Source: Bacteroidaceae bacterium (GTDB lineage Bacteria; Bacteroidota; Bacteroidia; Bacteroidales; Bacteroidaceae). From it: a DNA stretch of 5,337 nt. The stretch lies in NCBI GenBank assembly GCA_017383665.1, contig JAFNWA010000320.1, positions 1-5,337 of the forward strand. Reading direction: 5' to 3'. Shown in pieces: positions 1 to 5,337 of the stretch (the stretch's first letter is position 1; every line of letters begins with the position of its first letter). The translations under genes and the position numbers were made by a program. Below the pieces are notes generated by a model, which saw nothing but the letters and a program-made list of their open reading frames with translations, ran no database searches and was not told the DNA's origin.

Positions 1-1
1 A

Positions 2-1174
2 CCGGAACAGGTAGTGGTGTCGAACGATACCCTGTCGGCATATGCGCATCCGGCGGTTTCCCCATGCGGTGAGTGGCTCTATTTTACTTCAAATATGTCT
101 GGTGGCTGTGGTGGGCTCGATATTTGGCGACTCTACATAGGAAAGAGTGGGGCAATGGAAGGTGTCGTGGAAAATCTTGGTCCCGGAATAAATACCGAGG
201 GCGATGAACAGTTCCCCACCTTTGGCCCGCAAGGCGAGCTCTTTTTCTCGTCGAACGGCTACCCGGGAATGGGAGGACTTGATATATATAGCGCGACTTT
301 ACATAATGACACTATTGTGGAGATAAAGAACATTGGGGCACCAGTGAATTCCAATGGCGATGATTTTGGTATGACATTTGCACCGGGATTGTATCGTGGG
401 TATTTCAGTTCGAACAGAGGCGATGCACGCGGTTGGGATCACATTTACTCGTTCATGTTGCCTGAAACGGTACATACGCTACATGGTTGGATTTATGAGA
501 AGGATGGCTACGAACTGCCGGAGAGTGTAATATACATGATTGGCAGCGACGGAACAAATACAAGTTTTGGCGTAATGAAGGATGGCTCCTACAGTGTGCG
601 CGTCAATCCGGGTGTGGAGTATGTGCTGCTTGGTACATGCAAAGGCTACCTCAATGCAATGCAGGAGTTGAAGACTACTCTTGAAGAGGGTGAACATAAA
701 TACCAGCGTGATTTTGCTCTTCCTTCCGCTGCACGCCCAGTGTTGATAGACAATATTTTCTATGAATATAATAAGGCGACATTGACAGCGTCATCGGCAA
801 CATCGCTCGACGAACTTGTGAAGATGCTTGAACTTAACCCCAATGTGACCATTGAGCTTGCGGCGCATTGTGACAATCGTGGTGGCGATAACTATAATCA
901 GCGTCTTTCACAGGCACGCGCAGAATCCGTGATGCAGTATCTTCTTGAGAAAGGTGTTGAGAAGGAGCGCCTTACAGCCGTGGGGTATGGTGAGAAATCC
1001 CCCAAGGTTGTGTCTAAAAAGATGGCCGAGCAGTATGAATTTCTAAAAGAGGGTGATGTGCTCACCGATGAGTTTATAAAGTCTCTTGACAAGGACGAGC
1101 AGGAACAGTGCCACCAACTGAACCGGCGTACCGAGTTCCAGGTGCTGCGCACAACCTATAAGTTGTTCGAATAA
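2..1174 (+). CDS. OmpA-family envelope protein with PD40 propeller repeats, PorE-like (5' partial)
   Basis: The reading frame is open to the left edge (it reads PEQV before a GTG at 14), so the true start lies outside the window. Residues here are counted from that GTG. Three PD40/WD40-like blades are visible near 12-40, 66-95 and 116-147, each with an 'SN...G.D.(I/W)' pattern such as FTSN..GGLDIW and FSSN..GWDHIY. A small beta domain of carboxypeptidase-regulatory type follows (about 152-235, starting LHGWIYEKDG). An OmpA C-terminal peptidoglycan-binding domain begins near 244 (IDNIFYEYNKATL), with AHCDNRG holding Asp287 and LSQARAESV holding Arg302, the two positions that bind diaminopimelate in this family. 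A charged insertion near 331-368 comes before the last strand. The family anchors outer-membrane complexes to the cell wall. The order propeller, small beta domain, OmpA matches PorE of the type IX secretion system, which also has an N-terminal lipobox and TPRs that cannot be seen here. Bacteroidales carry several such paralogues, so PorE identity is an inference. OmpA/PD40 assignment is firm. Confidence 0.9.
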   Translation, partial: PEQVVVSNDTLSAYAHPAVSPCGEWLYFTSNMSGGCGGLDIWRLYIGKSGAMEGVVENLGPGINTEGDEQFPTFGPQGELFFSSNGYPGMGGLDIYSATLHNDTIVEIKNIGAPVNSNGDDFGMTFAPGLYRGYFSSNRGDARGWDHIYSFMLPETVHTLHGWIYEKDGYELPESVIYMIGSDGTNTSFGVMKDGSYSVRVNPGVEYVLLGTCKGYLNAMQELKTTLEEGEHKYQRDFALPSAARPVLIDNIFYEYNKATLTASSATSLDELVKMLELNPNVTIELAAHCDNRGGDNYNQRLSQARAESVMQYLLEKGVEKERLTAVGYGEKSPKVVSKKMAEQYEFLKEGDVLTDEFIKSLDKDEQEQCHQLNRRTEFQVLRTTYKLFE

Positions 1175-1182
1175 AACGAGGG

Positions 1183-1200
1183 AACTGTATTACAGTTTTT
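1183..1200 (+). terminator. Possible intrinsic terminator after the OmpA-family gene
   Basis: AACTGT (1183-1188) and ACAGTT (1192-1197) form a 6-bp perfect stem with a 3-nt loop; a seventh A-T pair would close the loop too tightly. A short T run ends at 1200. It lies 8 bp after the OmpA-family stop, in the gap between two convergent genes, where a terminator would be expected. The stem is A/T-rich and the T run is only five bases, two of them in the stem, so it would be weak. On the minus strand no T run directly follows the stem, so it is unlikely to serve xseB as well. Confidence 0.4.
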
Positions 1201-1221
1201 GTGACTGCAGATGATTGGCTG

Positions 1222-1419
1222 TTAAAGTGATGCAGTCTCTTCAAGCAGCGTCTTTACCTCTTCGTCAACAGAGTGCAGTTTGTTGCGGCAGAACTGTACC
1301 AGTTGCTGTGCCTCTTTGAGCATGCCCGAGAGTTCATCGATATCAAGTTTTCCGTTCTGTACTCTGTTCATTATTTCGTCAAGGCGGTTCAAAGCCTCTG
1401 TATATGTAATCTTTTCCAT
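1222..1419 (-). CDS. xseB: Exodeoxyribonuclease VII small subunit
   Basis: This 65-residue protein begins MEKITYTEALNRLDEIMNRV and is almost wholly predicted helix. It has the family features: an early 'Y.EA..RL.EI' segment, a short turn near residues 23-29 (NGKLDIDEL), then a second amphipathic helix running through the 'CRNKL' segment to the acidic C-terminus. XseB has no catalytic site; it binds the helical arm of XseA and is needed for exonuclease VII, which degrades single-stranded DNA from both ends. Length is normal for the family. It is the last gene of the minus-strand operon, 8 bp after the xseA stop. No clear Shine-Dalgarno sequence precedes the ATG (the leader reads A/T-rich), which is usual in Bacteroidota. 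Its stop lies 47 bp from the end of the convergent OmpA-family gene. Confidence 0.93.
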   Translation of the reverse strand: MEKITYTEALNRLDEIMNRVQNGKLDIDELSGMLKEAQQLVQFCRNKLHSVDEEVKTLLEETASL

Positions 1420-1427
1420 AAAATCTA

Positions 1428-2603
1428 CTATTTTACAATACTTATAATTTCTCCGTTTGCAAGAGTTGTCCGCACTTCATCGCCCTTGGCGAGTACTGCA
1501 GCGTCGCGCACAGCCTTGCCGTTGATGCGTGTGATGCTATATCCCAGTGATAGTATATGCTCGGGTGAGGCTGCATCAATGCTTCTTTGATGAAGTTCCA
1601 GCTTGTGATGTTGTGCCTGCATGAACAGGGCTGTGGCAACAGGAATGCGCCCTACAATTGTTTCAATGCGGCGTTTCTCGTCTTCGATGCGTCCTGTGAC
1701 AGCGTTTGCAATGCTCTCCTGCAATCCGGCAAGCATTGACTCGTTGGCAAGCATCGTGTGTATGAGCAACTCGGCTGCTGCCGTAGGTGTCTTTGCGCAG
1801 GTGTGTGCTACAATGTCAAGCACGCTCTCGTCTCGTAGGTGTCCGATACCTGTTATTATAGGCAAAGGGAACTGTGCACAATTGTTGGCAAGGTCGTAGC
1901 TGTCGAAGCAACCGAGGTCGCTTGTAGCTCCTCCACCGCGTATTATGACCACTGCATCCCAACATTCGGCATGCGCTGCAATGCGGTCGAGCGCGTCAAT
2001 GATGCCCTGTTCGGCAGTGTTTCCTTGCATGGGAGCTGGAAAAAGGTGGGGATAAAAGACAAAACCATATTTGTTGTTCAGTAACTGGTCGCAGAAATCA
2101 CCGTAACCGGCAGCAGTTGCCGATGAAATGATTGCTATTCGCTGTGGCAACAGGGGAATTTCAAGTTCCTTGTTAAGCCCAATGACGCCCTCTTCGGTGA
2201 GCCTTTTTATTACAAGCATACGCTGACGGGCAATGTCGCCTATGGTGTATGCCGGTTCAATGTCACAGACATCGAGCGTGAATCCGTAGAGTTCATGGAA
2301 ACTCACGGTTACTTGTAGCAGAACCTTTAGTCCTGCGGCAAATCTTTGCCCTGTCTGTTCAAGGAAGTATGGACGCAACATCGAGTATATGCGTGCCCAT
2401 ATTGTGCCGCGCGCCTTGGCGACCATCTCCTGTGATATCTCGTCGCGCTGCACAAGTTCGATATAACAATGCCCTGTTGCAGTCTCCCTTACCTCGCTCA
2501 GTTCGCCGGTTACCCAGTAGCGAGAGGGCATGGCGTCGGCTACCGCGTTGCGTACGAGGTTATTCAGCGAATAGAGGGTTAGAGGATTGTCAATACTATT
2601 CAT
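1428..2603 (-). CDS. xseA: Exodeoxyribonuclease VII large subunit
   Basis: The catalytic subunit of exonuclease VII, which processively degrades single-stranded DNA to short oligonucleotides in the cytoplasm (repair, mismatch correction). An N-terminal OB-fold covers about residues 8-118 (WVTGELSEVRE, then GHCYIEL). The catalytic domain covers about 125-285: SSATAAGYGDF with Asp169, P.QG..A near 191-197, IIRGGGATSDL with Arg222, GIGHLRDES with His255 and Asp258, and KTPTAAAELL. These correspond to the E. coli catalytic set Asp155, Arg205, His238 and Asp241, so the enzyme should be active. A helical arm (about 281-347) precedes the C-terminal LGYSITRINGK segment. Total length is 391 residues against 456 in E. 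coli, and the arm accounts for most of the difference. The ATG is the natural start, since the conserved 'YSL..L' segment begins just after it. It overlaps the mnmA stop by 8 bp, suggesting translational coupling. Confidence 0.95.
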   Translation of the reverse strand: MNSIDNPLTLYSLNNLVRNAVADAMPSRYWVTGELSEVRETATGHCYIELVQRDEISQEMVAKARGTIWARIYSMLRPYFLEQTGQRFAAGLKVLLQVTVSFHELYGFTLDVCDIEPAYTIGDIARQRMLVIKRLTEEGVIGLNKELEIPLLPQRIAIISSATAAGYGDFCDQLLNNKYGFVFYPHLFPAPMQGNTAEQGIIDALDRIAAHAECWDAVVIIRGGGATSDLGCFDSYDLANNCAQFPLPIITGIGHLRDESVLDIVAHTCAKTPTAAAELLIHTMLANESMLAGLQESIANAVTGRIEDEKRRIETIVGRIPVATALFMQAQHHKLELHQRSIDAASPEHILSLGYSITRINGKAVRDAAVLAKGDEVRTTLANGEIISIVK

Positions 2604-3690
2604 TGTTCTTTGGAATCCATTGGTTTATACCTCGTTGGTCTGCAATAAATGCACCTCCCACGACAGTGTTGCCATGGTAGAAGACGGCCGATTGTCCGGG
2701 TGTTATTGCCTGTACGGTGCTGCGCAGGCGTACCAACCAACGCCCATCTTCTGTAGGAACAGGGGCGTCGCATGCTACAGGATGGCTTCTATAGCGCACC
2801 CTCACGCAAAGGTTTCCTGGGATCTTATCGACCCATGCCGGGGGCTCTATCAGCATGTGCCGGGTGAGCAACTGCTCTTCGCGGCCAAGCATCACGGTGT
2901 TCTTTGCGGCGTTTGTTTTCAATACATAGGCCGGATAGCCTAAGGCTATGCCCAAGCCTTTGCGTTGCCCCACTGTGTAGAATGGGTAGCCGCTGTGTCT
3001 GCCAAGCGTGCGTCCCTCACTGTCAACGAATGTACCGCCACCAAGGCGTGTGTCGATGTCGGGGATGTTGGCGCGCAGGAACTCGCGGTAGTCGCCGGGT
3101 ATGAAGCACACCTCCATGCTTTCACCTCCCTCAGCTGCACTCTGCAGGCCCTTTCTCTTGAGATAGGCAAGTACATCGGGTTTTTCCATTCCACCCAAAG
3201 GGAATATCACGCGTGCGAGTTGCTGCTGCGTGAGCCGCCACAGAAAATAGCTCTGGTCCTTGCGGTCATCGTCTCCAGTGACAATGTAGTATCTGCTCTG
3301 CCCATCGTCGGCAGTTTTCTCTTCAACTTTTACATAATGTCCTGTTGCTATGTGGCGGCAACCCAACTTGTCGGCCCACTCCTGAAGCAGGCGGAACTTT
3401 ACAGTGGGGTTGCAGTTGACACATGGATTGGGTGTCTCTCCACGCATATATGCATCAATGAACGGCTCTATCACCAGTTTGCGGAACTCGTCACGCACAT
3501 CGGCAATGTGATGCGGAATACCCAGTCTTGATGCCAATGCTGCAGCGTCATCTGCAGCCTGCATGCCGCTGTCACAGGTAACTAAGGTGAGTCCTTCAAC
3601 CCTATAACCTTGTTCCAGTAACATGCTGCATACTGCGGTGCTGTCAATGCCACCGCTCATTCCAACAAGTACACTCTTCTCTTCAAACAT
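2596..3690 (-). CDS. mnmA: tRNA-specific 2-thiouridylase MnmA
   Basis: MnmA adenylates and then thiolates U34 of tRNA-Lys, -Glu and -Gln (s2U34), using sulfur relayed as a persulfide. Visible motifs in the 364-residue protein: the PP-loop GMSGGIDST (residues 10-18); TPNPCVNCN (86-94), whose Cys93 matches E. coli Cys102; ATGHYV (115-120); KDQSYFL (144-150); EVCFIPGD (193-200), whose Cys195 matches E. coli catalytic Cys199; and GQRKGLGI (241-248). The C-terminal beta-barrel ends near 348. Both catalytic cysteines are present and length is normal. Two departures from E. coli MnmA: the segment after the first strand (near 34-45) is shorter and lacks the usual W-D-containing stretch, and Cys90 sits where E. 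coli has Asp99. Bacteroidales genomes often carry more than one mnmA-like gene, so this may be one of several. It is the first gene of the mnmA-xseA-xseB operon. The start is supported by the PP-loop lying just inside it. Confidence 0.93.
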   Translation of the reverse strand: MFEEKSVLVGMSGGIDSTAVCSMLLEQGYRVEGLTLVTCDSGMQAADDAAALASRLGIPHHIADVRDEFRKLVIEPFIDAYMRGETPNPCVNCNPTVKFRLLQEWADKLGCRHIATGHYVKVEEKTADDGQSRYYIVTGDDDRKDQSYFLWRLTQQQLARVIFPLGGMEKPDVLAYLKRKGLQSAAEGGESMEVCFIPGDYREFLRANIPDIDTRLGGGTFVDSEGRTLGRHSGYPFYTVGQRKGLGIALGYPAYVLKTNAAKNTVMLGREEQLLTRHMLIEPPAWVDKIPGNLCVRVRYRSHPVACDAPVPTEDGRWLVRLRSTVQAITPGQSAVFYHGNTVVGGAFIADQRGINQWIPKNNE

Positions 3691-3747
3691 ATATCCGCTT
3701 TGATAATTTTGTATAACACACCTTTGCTGTCAAAAAAAATGACTATT

Positions 3748-3778
3748 TTTGCAGTATATTAGGCTTGTTTGGTACAAT
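3748..3778 (+). promoter_or_regulatory. Candidate promoter for the MATE operon
   Basis: A TTTG box (3748-3751) of the Bacteroidota -33 type is followed 21 bp later by TACAAT (3773-3778), a good -10-like hexamer but only a partial match to the TAnnTTTG -7 consensus. An overlapping alternative is TTTG at 3768-3771 with TATCTTTT at 3794-3801, which matches seven of eight consensus positions at 22-bp spacing. Either would give a short leader of roughly 25-50 nt before the ATG at 3833. The choice cannot be made from sequence alone. Confidence 0.35.
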
Positions 3779-3780
3779 AC

Positions 3781-3796
3781 ATATACAAAGGTATAT
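3781..3796. repeat. Short perfect inverted repeat upstream of the MATE gene
   Basis: ATATAC (3781-3786) and GTATAT (3791-3796) are perfect reverse complements around an AAAG spacer. The element lies just downstream of the first candidate -10 box and 36 bp before the MATE start, a position suited to an operator. A C and six T residues follow, so in RNA it could also act as a weak hairpin with a U tail. Both functions are inference; in A/T-rich DNA such a palindrome can arise by chance. Confidence 0.4.
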
Positions 3797-3812
3797 CTTT
3801 TTTGTTGCCACA

Positions 3813-3836
3813 ATGCAATATTTACAAATTTTATGA
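3813..3836 (+). CDS. Putative 7-codon leader micro-ORF overlapping the MATE start
   Basis: ATG at 3813 opens a frame encoding MQYLQIL and stops at TGA 3834-3836. That stop overlaps the MATE start codon in an ATGA arrangement (ATG at 3833-3835). Stop-start overlaps of this kind can couple translation. No ribosome binding site is visible for it, the peptide has no recognisable attenuation signature, and chance is a strong alternative. Confidence 0.2.
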   Translation: MQYLQIL

Positions 3837-5224
3837 GCAATACGACTACAAAAAAAGTCCCTACCGAACTGGGAACCGAAAGGGTGGGTAAACTGCTTAT
3901 GCAATATGCCATTCCTGCAATTATTGCACAGATTGCAGCATCACTCTATAACTTGATTGACCGTGCTTTTATCGGGCACATGCCTAATGTCGGTCCCGAA
4001 GCTATATCGGGGCTAACGAACACTTTCCCCTTTATGAACCTTTCTGTTGCTTTTGGTGCAATGATTGGTGTTGGTGGAGCTACACTGCTCTCTGTGAGAT
4101 TGGGGCAACGCGATTATGATTCGGCAAAGAATATCTTGGGTAACCTTGTGACTCTGAATATCATTGTAGGTATTCTTTTTGCAGCGGTGTCGTTCCTGTT
4201 TATAGACGAGATTCTCCTGTTCTTCGGTGCAAGCGAGAATACCTTGCCCTATGCTCGTGATTATATGGAGGTTATCCTGCTTGGTAATATCATTACTCAC
4301 CTCTATTTCGGTATAAATGCTGCGCTTCGTTCATCAGGTCATCCGCAACAGGCTATGACAGCAACAATCATGACTGTGGTGATGAATGCTGTGCTTACTC
4401 CGTTGTTCATATTCGGGTTCGGCATGGGAATACGCGGTGCTGCGCTTGCTACCATTCTTGCGCAAGCGATAACGCTTGTGTGGCAGACAAGACTGCTAAG
4501 CAACCCCAAAGAACTGTTACACCTGCAGCGTGGCATATATAAGCTCAAGAGTAAAATTGTCAAGAGAATATTGCGTATCGGCATGTCGCCATTCCTTATC
4601 AACACAGCGGCCTGTGTGGTGGTTATCATTATAAATCAAGGCTTACGCAAGAATAGTATTTCCGATGCCGATGGTGACCTATCTACTGCTGCCTATGGTA
4701 TCTCCAATAGTATGCAGTTCATCTTTGTGATGATTGTGCTTGGCTTAACACAGGGAATGCAGCCTATTGTCAGCTATAACTATGGGGCAAAACAGCCGGC
4801 TCGTGTGCGCAGTGCTCTTATGCTTACAATGAAGTGGGCAACACTTGTAACTACAATAGGTGGTGTGGTGTGCGTCGCCTTTCCGGAGTTTGTAGTGCAT
4901 ATCTTCACCTCGGCTCCCCAGCTCATTGAACGTGCGTCTTGGGCAATGAGGGTGATGTGCATATTTATGCCTGTAATAGGTTTCCAGCTTGTTACGACGA
5001 ATTTCTTTCAGAGCATAGGCAAGGTGAACAGGTCTATATTCCTGTCGCTGACACGCCAGGTGCTCATGCTCATACCGTTGCTTATTATCCTACCAAAATA
5101 TTATGGTGTCAATGGCGTATGGTACAGTATGCCAATATCGGACTTGGTAGCAGCTATGCTTACTGTGGTGACTTTGATGCTGCAGTTCAAGGAGTGGAAA
5201 AATGAAAAAATAAACAACCTTTGA
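3833..5224 (+). CDS. MATE-family multidrug/cation efflux transporter (MepA/DinF-like)
   Basis: An inner-membrane antiporter that exports drugs or metabolites in exchange for Na+ or H+. The 463-residue protein has the MATE layout of two six-helix halves. By eye, hydrophobic segments lie near 25-42, 64-86, 103-120, 122-132/145-163, 175-196, 200-217, then after a basic loop (219-246) near 247-269, 287-312, 330-351, 372-396, 402-421 and 434-452. Recognisable features are the N-terminal 'P.I..Q...SLYNLIDR.FIG' segment (28-48), AALRSSGHPQQAM (163-175), MNAVLTPLFIFGFGMGIRGAA (184-204) and, in the second half, GLTQGMQPIVSYNYGAKQ (304-321), the MepA-type signature. The ATG at 3833 is chosen because family members start with a short hydrophilic tail before the first helix; the frame extends upstream to 3749 without a plausible N-terminus. 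No Shine-Dalgarno sequence is apparent. The substrate cannot be told from sequence. It is the first gene of an operon with the kinase-like gene. Confidence 0.93.
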   Translation: MSNTTTKKVPTELGTERVGKLLMQYAIPAIIAQIAASLYNLIDRAFIGHMPNVGPEAISGLTNTFPFMNLSVAFGAMIGVGGATLLSVRLGQRDYDSAKNILGNLVTLNIIVGILFAAVSFLFIDEILLFFGASENTLPYARDYMEVILLGNIITHLYFGINAALRSSGHPQQAMTATIMTVVMNAVLTPLFIFGFGMGIRGAALATILAQAITLVWQTRLLSNPKELLHLQRGIYKLKSKIVKRILRIGMSPFLINTAACVVVIIINQGLRKNSISDADGDLSTAAYGISNSMQFIFVMIVLGLTQGMQPIVSYNYGAKQPARVRSALMLTMKWATLVTTIGGVVCVAFPEFVVHIFTSAPQLIERASWAMRVMCIFMPVIGFQLVTTNFFQSIGKVNRSIFLSLTRQVLMLIPLLIILPKYYGVNGVWYSMPISDLVAAMLTVVTLMLQFKEWKNEKINNL

Positions 5225-5225
5225 T

Positions 5226-5337
5226 ATGAAACAGTTTGTAATTACCATAGGGCGCCAGCTTGGTAGCGGTGGCAAGGAGGTTGCCGAAAGGCTTGCACGC
5301 GAATTGGGAGTGAAGGTCTATGACAAAGCATTGTTGC
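5226..5337 (+). CDS. Cytidylate-kinase-like P-loop protein (3' partial)
   Basis: Only the first 37 codons lie in the window; the frame is open at the right edge. The N-terminus reads FVITIGRQLGSGGKEVAERLA and continues to YDKALL. This fits the cytidylate kinase-like family (Pfam Cytidylate_kin2): a first beta strand, a glycine-rich P-loop variant with GSGGK at residues 13-17, a helix, and the 'YDK.LL' end of the second strand. Family members are annotated as nucleotide kinases by resemblance to Cmk, but their substrate is mostly undetermined, so I do not call it cmk. The ATG follows the MATE stop by one base, so the two genes are almost certainly cotranscribed and perhaps translationally coupled. 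The distal nucleotide-binding and lid regions are not visible. Confidence 0.85.
   Translation, partial: MKQFVITIGRQLGSGGKEVAERLARELGVKVYDKALL

Larger units (their letters stand above)
3691..3832. other. Divergent intergenic region between mnmA and the MATE gene
   Basis: These 142 bp separate two divergent operons and must hold both promoters. The DNA is strongly A/T-rich. It contains an A8 tract (3732-3739), a small palindrome AAAAAT-GACT-ATTTTT (3735-3750) and another at 3781-3796. For the minus strand, a TTGACA-like hexamer reads from 3733 to 3728, but I find no well-spaced -10 or TAnnTTTG partner; the TATACA at 3715-3710 is only 12 bp away. No RNA gene or riboswitch structure was recognised. 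The reading frame of the MATE gene stays open back to 3749, but that stretch does not look like transporter sequence and I treat it as non-coding. Confidence 0.6.

Noticed and set aside
14..16. GTG at 14 as the start of the OmpA-family gene
   Set aside because: The frame is open back to position 2, and the protein begins inside a propeller domain; a secreted envelope protein must also have a signal sequence, which is missing here.
898..1152. An 84-codon minus-strand frame inside the OmpA domain
   Set aside because: It is antisense to a conserved OmpA domain and has a low-complexity Ser/Arg-rich product typical of a shadow frame.
2965..3531. A 188-codon open frame on the plus strand opposite mnmA
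   Set aside because: It lies wholly antisense to the well-supported mnmA frame, its product matches no family I recognise, and its length is explained by the codon composition of the opposite strand.
3710..3733. A sigma-70-like promoter for mnmA on the minus strand (TTGACA with TATACA)
   Set aside because: The two hexamers are only 12 bp apart, too close for a normal promoter, and no TAnnTTTG box was found at a proper distance.
3749..3832. An N-terminal extension of the MATE protein by 28 codons from a TTG
   Set aside because: The extension covers the likely promoter and palindromes, has a poor start codon, and MATE proteins normally begin with a short hydrophilic tail, which the ATG at 3833 provides.
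1..5337. A mobile element, CRISPR array, defence system or other unusual system
   Set aside because: No transposase, integrase, direct-repeat array, target-site duplication or tRNA gene was seen; every gene belongs to a familiar chromosomal family and coding density is ordinary.

Overview
The window looks like chromosomal housekeeping DNA from a member of the Bacteroidota, most likely the order Bacteroidales. Three things point there: an envelope protein with WD40-like (PD40) repeats, a small beta domain and an OmpA C-terminus; starts without a clear Shine-Dalgarno sequence and with A/T-rich leaders; and a MATE transporter followed at once by a cytidylate-kinase-like gene, a pairing I associate with Bacteroidales. 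The genus cannot be fixed by reading alone.

Layout. (1) Positions 2-1174, plus strand: the 3' part of a large OmpA-family envelope protein whose start lies left of the window. Its visible domain order resembles PorE of the type IX secretion system. (2) Positions 1175-1221: a short convergent gap with a small hairpin and T run that may end the plus-strand transcript. (3) Positions 3690 down to 1222, minus strand: a compact mnmA-xseA-xseB operon. mnmA and xseA overlap by 8 bp, and 8 bp separate xseA from xseB. It encodes a tRNA 2-thiouridylase and both subunits of exonuclease VII. (4) Positions 3691-3832: a 142-bp divergent, A/T-rich promoter region with two small palindromes, promoter-like boxes and a 7-codon micro-ORF. 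(5) Positions 3833-5224, plus strand: a complete MATE-family multidrug/cation antiporter. (6) Positions 5226-5337, plus strand: the first 37 codons of a cytidylate-kinase-like P-loop protein, one base after the MATE stop and cut by the right edge.

The genes fall into three transcription units: an envelope unit arriving from the left, a minus-strand nucleic-acid-maintenance operon, and a divergent MATE/kinase-like operon. No RNA genes, CRISPR arrays, insertion sequences, phage genes or defence systems were seen, and I find no convincing new system. The points most worth checking are the Cys-x-x-Cys in MnmA where E. coli has Asp-x-x-Cys, the short helical arm of XseA, the micro-ORF overlapping the MATE start, and the PorE-like architecture at the left edge.
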